Assembly: GCF_000746275.1 (NCBI RefSeq)
Contig: NZ_KN050828.1
Coordinates: 289,384-353,383, forward strand
Direction: 5' to 3'
Length of the DNA: 64,000 nucleotides
DNA from: Thermopetrobacter sp. TC1
GTDB taxonomy: Bacteria > Pseudomonadota > Alphaproteobacteria > Rhizobiales > Aestuariivirgaceae
The notes under the pieces were generated by a model that was given only the letters and a program-made list of their open reading frames with translations, made no database searches and had not been told where the DNA came from. Shown here piece after piece: positions 59,772 through 64,000 of the stretch (its first letter is position 1; every line of letters starts with the position of its first letter). The position numbers and the translations under genes are program-made.

Positions 59772-61361
59772 ATGAACGAGCACTTTTCCGATCCAAGCGG
59801 CCGCCGCCGGGGGTTGGCTGGCGGCATCAGTCGGCGCGCGCTGTTGCGCATGGGCGCCATGGCCGCCGTTCTGGCGCAAGCAGGTGTCGCCCCAAGCTTG
59901 CTGGCGGCAACACCCAAAAGAGGCGGCGTCTTCCGCGCCGGACTGGGCAGCGGCTCCACGACGGATTCGCTCAATCCGGCCACGTGGTCCAATCAGTTCA
60001 TGGCTGATCTGGGCTTGGGTGTTTATGCCGACATGCTGTTCGAGATCGATCCCGATTTCGAAATCCGCCCCAATCTGGTCGAGAGCTGGGATCGCTCGGA
60101 TGATGCCACCGTTTATGCCTTGAAGCTCAAGAAGGGCGTGCGCTTTCATGACGGGCGCATGCTTTCCAGTCGTGATGTGATCGCCAGCCTGCGCCATCAC
60201 ATGGGCGAGAAATCGAAATCGCCCATGCGCCCTGCCCTGTCCATCGTCGAGGAGATCAAGGCCGATGGCGATCATGGCGTCATCATCCGCCTGAAAGATC
60301 CCAATGCGGACTTTCCCTATCTCCTGACCGACTATCACCTGCCAATCCTGCCGGCAAAGGAGGACGGCAGCCTGGACTGGGCCGCCGGTGTTGGTACCGG
60401 CCCGTTCAGGCTGAAGGAATTCAAGCCGGGGGTGCGCGCCAAGGCCGAGCGCAATCCGGACTATCACGGCGATGTGTGGTTCGATGCGGTGGAGCTGATC
60501 GTGATCACCGATTCCGCGGCGCGGCATGCAGCGCTGCGCGCCGGCGAGATCCATTACATGGATCGGGCCGATCCGCGCACGGTGAACCTGCTGAAGCGGG
60601 ATCCGGCCATCGAGATCATCGACATCACCGGGCTGTCGCACTACACCGCGCCCATGGACTGCACCGCCAAGCCCTTCACCGATCCCAACGTGCGCATGGC
60701 GGTGAAATATGCCATCGACCGCGAGGAAATCGTGCGCAAGATCCTGCTTGGCCATGGCCGCGCGGGCAATGACAATCCGCTGGCGCCGTCGATGAAGTAC
60801 GCCATCGATCCCAAGCCGGTTCATGTCTATGACCCCGAGAAAGCGCGGTTCTATCTCAAGAAGGCCGGGCTGGAGCGCCTGTCACTGGAGCTTTACGCCT
60901 CGGATGCGCCCTTCGCCGGCGCCATCGATGCCGCGCAGCTGATGCGGGAGCGGGCGCGGGCCGCGGGCATCGATATCGCGGTCAAGCGCGTGCCGGCCGA
61001 TGGGTACTGGTCCAACATCTGGATGAAGAAGGCCTGGTGCTTCTCGCAATGGGGCGGGCGGCCGACGGCGGACTGGATGCTGTCGGTGGCCTATGCGCCG
61101 GATGCGCCCTGGAACGAGACACGCTGGAAGAATGAACGCTTCGGCAAGCTGCTTAAGGCGGCCCGCAAGGAGACGGACGAGGCGCGCCGGGCGGCGATGT
61201 ATGCGGAGATGCAGCAGCTCATTCATGATGATTCAGGACAGATCGTCCTGTGTTTCAACAACTTCCTCTCCGCGCTGTCGCGCAAGGTCGGCCATGGCCG
61301 CCTCAATTCCAACTACGATCACGACGGCGGCTACATGTGCAAGCGCTGGTGGTTCGTCTGA
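59772..61361 (+). CDS. Tat-exported ABC transporter substrate-binding protein (SBP_bac_5, DppA/OppA type)
   Basis: 529 residues. A twin-arginine signal ('GISRRALLRMGAMAAVLAQA') precedes the mature protein. The SBP_bac_5 fold is recognised from 'GGVFRAGLGSGSTTDSLNP', 'LVESWDRSDDATVYALKLKK', 'GVRFHDGRMLSSRDVIASL' and 'VRMAVKYAIDREEIVRKIL'. The ligand class is peptides, nickel or opines; the sequence does not tell which. No permease or ATPase gene lies next to it, so it is an orphan that may share another transporter. Confidence 0.9.
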   Translation: MNEHFSDPSGRRRGLAGGISRRALLRMGAMAAVLAQAGVAPSLLAATPKRGGVFRAGLGSGSTTDSLNPATWSNQFMADLGLGVYADMLFEIDPDFEIRPNLVESWDRSDDATVYALKLKKGVRFHDGRMLSSRDVIASLRHHMGEKSKSPMRPALSIVEEIKADGDHGVIIRLKDPNADFPYLLTDYHLPILPAKEDGSLDWAAGVGTGPFRLKEFKPGVRAKAERNPDYHGDVWFDAVELIVITDSAARHAALRAGEIHYMDRADPRTVNLLKRDPAIEIIDITGLSHYTAPMDCTAKPFTDPNVRMAVKYAIDREEIVRKILLGHGRAGNDNPLAPSMKYAIDPKPVHVYDPEKARFYLKKAGLERLSLELYASDAPFAGAIDAAQLMRERARAAGIDIAVKRVPADGYWSNIWMKKAWCFSQWGGRPTADWMLSVAYAPDAPWNETRWKNERFGKLLKAARKETDEARRAAMYAEMQQLIHDDSGQIVLCFNNFLSALSRKVGHGRLNSNYDHDGGYMCKRWWFV

Positions 61362-61593
61362 GAAAGGCCGAAGCCGGCTCTGTTCCGCGCACCTAGCAAT
61401 GCGCACGGAAGAAAAGGTAACCTTCCGGTAACCGTTTGCAGGGCAGGCTAATCGGCAAGGGGCGCAGCCGGCTCTTCCGGCAAGGCGCGGGATGACCCGT
61501 GCGACGGCAACAACAGCCCCGCAATTACAAGACGGATCTTTCTGGGCAGCGACGGAGTATGGGCCGGTGGCAAGGAGCGAACGCGCAAAACCA

Positions 61594-62700
61594 ATGCGGC
61601 GCGGCCATTCCGGCTTTGTTGCAGGAAGCGATAAGGGCCGGTTCCTTGGCCATATTCGCCTGAGAAGCCTGTGGTGTGTCCCAGTCCACGCACATGCACT
61701 TCTGCGCAAGGCGCACGGTGGGCGGGTCGGGCGGACTTTGGGCCGCCGTTTGCCGTTCGCTGTGATCGCTTGCCTGTTCCTGGCAGGCCAGGCGCAGGCA
61801 CAGCTTTGCTCTTTCAATATCGCTGACGTGGACTTTGGCAACGTGGACATGGTCTCCGGCGGTTCCTACAGCACGAGCACGACCATCAGCGTTACCTGTT
61901 TCGGAACGCCCAACCGCTGGATCATTCTCTGTCCCAACATCAACGCCGGCAATGGCGGCGTTGCCTCCGGCGGTGATCCTCGTTACATGGTCAACGGCAC
62001 AAGCCGGCTGGGATACAACCTTTACTGGCCAGACAATTCTCAAATCTGGGGCTCCTATAAATGGGGCAATCCCCAACGGCCACCGGTGTTCGGCATATAC
62101 CTTTCAGGATCCTGGTGGTTCGGATACGGATCCGGCACCATCACGCTGAACGCGCGCCTTCCCGGAGGCCAGACTCAGGCACGCGCCGGGGTGCACACAT
62201 CACGATTTTCAGGAATACAGACCCAGTTCGAATACGGCTATTACAGCTCCGGCGTGTGGTGCAATAACATCCCCAATTCAAAGACATCCTATCCATCCTT
62301 CACCGTACGCGCCAATAATCAGGCCAATTGTCAGGTCTCGGCCACGGATATCGATTTCGGCACAACAGGCGTGCTTTCCTCCAACGTGGATGCCAAGGGC
62401 AGCATCCGCGTGAGATGCACAGCCGGCATCAATTATCAGATCGGGCTGAATGGCGGGCTGTCCGGCGCAACCGACCCCACACAGAGGCGCATGAGCAACG
62501 GTTCGCATTCCGTCATTTATGGAATTTACCGGGATGCGGCCCACATGCAGCCCTGGGGCGATCAGCTGGGGGTGAACACGGTTGCCGCCACGGCAACAGG
62601 AACGGATCAGGTCTTTACCACCTACGGCCGGGTGCCGCCGCAACCAACGCCCCCGGCAGGCACCTACCGCGATACCATTGTCGTGACCGTCACCTACTGA
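61594..62700 (+). CDS. Secreted protein with two spore-coat-U (SCPU/Csu-type) domains
   Basis: About 368 residues from the ATG at 61594; a TTG at 61738 directly before the signal peptide ('LPFAVIACLFLAGQAQAQ') would give about 320 and may be the real start. Domain 1 begins 'CSFNIADVDFGNVDMVSGG', domain 2 'CQVSATDIDFGTTGVLSSN'; the latter has the family core 'RRMSNGSHSVIYGIYRD' and ends 'YRDTIVVTVTY', a terminal strand typical of chaperone-usher pilins. SCPU proteins form Csu-type archaic pili with an usher and chaperone, none of which lies nearby. The double domain resembles tip subunits of CsuE type. Its codon mix is somewhat less GC-rich than its neighbours. Confidence 0.75.
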   Translation: MRRGHSGFVAGSDKGRFLGHIRLRSLWCVPVHAHALLRKAHGGRVGRTLGRRLPFAVIACLFLAGQAQAQLCSFNIADVDFGNVDMVSGGSYSTSTTISVTCFGTPNRWIILCPNINAGNGGVASGGDPRYMVNGTSRLGYNLYWPDNSQIWGSYKWGNPQRPPVFGIYLSGSWWFGYGSGTITLNARLPGGQTQARAGVHTSRFSGIQTQFEYGYYSSGVWCNNIPNSKTSYPSFTVRANNQANCQVSATDIDFGTTGVLSSNVDAKGSIRVRCTAGINYQIGLNGGLSGATDPTQRRMSNGSHSVIYGIYRDAAHMQPWGDQLGVNTVAATATGTDQVFTTYGRVPPQPTPPAGTYRDTIVVTVTY

Positions 62701-62763
62701 ATGCGTCTTGAAAAGGTATGGCGTCAGTACCTGGCATCATGTCCCTCTTCTCCGTTGCGCGGA

Positions 62764-63570
62764 TCAGGGCAGGCGAAAACGGGCGATCAGCGGGATGTGA
62801 TCGGAGGGGCGATGCCAGGAGCGGGTTTCGCGAATGACCTCCACCGCCTCACAGCGGGCGGCAAGCGCGGGCGAGGCCCAGATGTGATCCAGCCTGCGCC
62901 CGCGATCATGGCTCTGCCAGTCGCGCCCGCCGCGATAGCTCCACCAGGTGAACAGCGGGCGCGGCGCGGGATGGGCGCGGCGCACCACATCCACAAGGCC
63001 GGATTCGGCGAGAATGGCCTTTAAGGCATCGGTTTCCACCGGCGTGTGGGTCACGACCTTCAGGAGCTTCTTGTGATCCCAGACATCGCATTCATAGGGC
63101 GCAACGTTGAAATCGCCGCAGAGGATCATGGGATCCTCGCGAATCTCGCGCAAGGCCGCCAGCCACTGGCGCATTTCCTCCAGGAAGGAGAGCTTGTGCG
63201 CAAATTTGGGATTGATCTGCGGATCCGGTTCCTCGCCGCCGGCCGGCACATAAAGGGAATGGATGCGCACGCCAAGCACCCGGGCAGAAACATGCCGGGC
63301 ATCGCCCATGCCGCAAAAATCGCGCCGTTCGATATCGAACAGCGGCCAGCGCGAGATGATGGCCACGCCGTGATAGCCCTTCTGTCCATGTTCGGCGAGA
63401 TGCGGCCAGCCGTGAGCGGCCAGCTTCTTCAAGGGAAACTGACCAGGCGGGCATTTCGTCTCCTGCAAGGCGAGCACATCCGGCTGATGGATCTTGAGAA
63501 AGGCAATCACCTGATCAATGCGCAGACGCACGGAATTGATGTTCCAGGTGGCGACGGTAAGGGTTTTCAT
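62764..63570 (-). CDS. xthA: Exodeoxyribonuclease III
   Basis: 268 residues. AP endonuclease and 3'-5' exonuclease in base-excision repair, of the EEP fold. Motifs are 'TVATWNINSVRLRIDQV', 'DVLALQETKCPPGQF', 'LYVPAGGEEPDP', 'ILCGDFNVAPYECDVWD' and 'RRLDHIWAS' with 'RPSDHIPLIARF' at the end. GGGAG lies about eight bases before the ATG at 63570, which sets the start over a longer frame. It converges with the SCPU gene. Confidence 0.94.
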   Translation of the reverse strand: MKTLTVATWNINSVRLRIDQVIAFLKIHQPDVLALQETKCPPGQFPLKKLAAHGWPHLAEHGQKGYHGVAIISRWPLFDIERRDFCGMGDARHVSARVLGVRIHSLYVPAGGEEPDPQINPKFAHKLSFLEEMRQWLAALREIREDPMILCGDFNVAPYECDVWDHKKLLKVVTHTPVETDALKAILAESGLVDVVRRAHPAPRPLFTWWSYRGGRDWQSHDRGRRLDHIWASPALAARCEAVEVIRETRSWHRPSDHIPLIARFRLP

Positions 63571-63649
63571 GCGGCGATCTCCCGCTCGCCTCAGCCGGCA
63601 TGCTTTTTTACATCCCTTCGTTTTGTTTACGCAAAAGAACGATGAAGGC

Positions 63650-63689
63650 AAAAAGGAAGGCGCCCGGTCGGGGGGGCCGGACGCCTTCC
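63650..63689 (-). terminator. Minus-strand terminator near the right edge
   Basis: GGAAGGCG (63655-63662) pairs with CGCCTTCC (63682-63689), with an extra inner GC helix; on the minus strand it is followed by TTTTT. It lies upstream of xthA, so it must end a minus-strand transcript that comes from further right. No gene for it is visible up to 64000. Confidence 0.6.
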
Positions 63690-63870
63690 GCTGCGCCTTT
63701 TCAAGCGCCTGACGCCGGGAGGGGAGACCGGCGTCTCGCCGTTGCCTGGGCCTTTGGGGGGATTGAAGCGGGGGGCATGGCCCGTGGGAGAATGGCAACG
63801 GCGGCTGACTAAAACATAGGACACCTGTTGCCAGAATTCAACACCGCAAGAGAATTTTTTTCGTGAACTC

Positions 63871-63899
63871 TTGTTAAGATTGCACACAGGCCGCATATT
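63871..63899 (+). promoter_or_regulatory. Possible sigma-70-type promoter with overlapping dyad
   Basis: TTGTTA and CATATT are separated by exactly 17 bases. The -10-like element lies within the dyad CCGCA-TATTG-TGCGG (63891-63905). It would drive a plus-strand gene starting near or beyond the window edge. Each hexamer has only four consensus matches. Confidence 0.35.
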
Positions 63900-64000
63900 G
63901 TGCGGTTCGAGCGTATAGATATGCGCTCACCCGCCGTCTTGCAAGCAGGCCTCAGGAATGGCGGACAAGAAGAGCGCATGGTCCTAACCTCCCCCTGATA

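Larger units (their letters stand above)
63571..64000. other. Right-edge region without a recognised gene, 430 bases
   Basis: It holds the xthA 5' region, a minus-strand terminator and a possible plus-strand promoter. A 25-codon frame from 63921 (starting MRSPAVLQAGL) has no SD of note and no recognisable similarity. The AT-rich stretch 63855-63880 is unusual for the window. Confidence 0.5.

Noticed and set aside
63627-63896. An 89-codon minus-strand frame at the right edge
   Set aside because: It reads through the terminator hairpin, is Pro/Arg-rich and has no SD or domain.

Overview
This GC-rich window comes from the chromosome of an alphaproteobacterium, most likely a Hyphomicrobiales/Rhizobiales-like lineage that lives by oxidising reduced sulfur. 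The taxonomic signs are family-level: an IalB-type secreted protein, thrC overlapping an M16 peptidase, a class I lysyl-tRNA synthetase, a ferritin-like/VIT1 iron exporter (MbfA), a CP4-type (class II) EPSP synthase, YqgE divergent from a DsbD-N protein, and sppA-ihfB-lapA. This is inferred from gene families; no rRNA or tRNA gene was seen.

Layout. 0-4 kb: the end of an AMMECR1 gene, an IalB-like gene, thrC and the M16 peptidase. 4.15-4.33 kb: a palindromic repeat element with a shortened second copy near 39.0 kb. 4.3-23.7 kb: mostly housekeeping genes (lipoprotein, guaB, class III aminotransferase, tldD, fmt-truA, rmuC/FG-GAP/pcaD, secA, parvulin PPIase, argJ, gshB-yraN, a P-loop protein, trxA). 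23.7-38.7 kb: mbfA, trpS, lysK, DUF2333, yqgE, a DsbD-N protein, a DMT transporter, aroA-cmk-rpsA, sppA-ihfB-lapA and a CBS-domain protein.

39.1-46.4 kb is the main metabolic island. A minus-strand operon qmoA-qmoB-hdrC-hdrB is divergent from sat (ATP sulfurylase) across 927 bases of non-coding DNA. Sat and a Qmo-type complex are the two ends of the APS pathway. In an aerobic alphaproteobacterium the likely direction is oxidative: APS reductase makes APS, Qmo/Hdr takes the electrons, and Sat converts APS and pyrophosphate to ATP and sulfate. APS reductase (aprBA), dsr genes and a membrane QmoC are all absent from the window; separate HdrC and HdrB proteins take the place of QmoC.

46.4-52.6 kb is an envelope/metal-sensing island. 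On the minus strand are an ECF sigma factor, a membrane anti-sigma-like protein, a heavy-metal-sensor-like protein, an EF-hand protein with a Met-rich tail and a His/Asp/Gly-rich secreted protein. Divergent on the plus strand are a Gly/Asp/His-rich PepSY-like protein and an OmpR/PhoQ-type two-component system. The two low-complexity secreted proteins share a short basic motif (VNFRSR). 52.6-64 kb: class V aminotransferase, gyrB, recF, pyrF, ubiE, an orphan Tat-exported peptide-type binding protein, an orphan double spore-coat-U-domain protein and xthA, then an apparently gene-free right edge.
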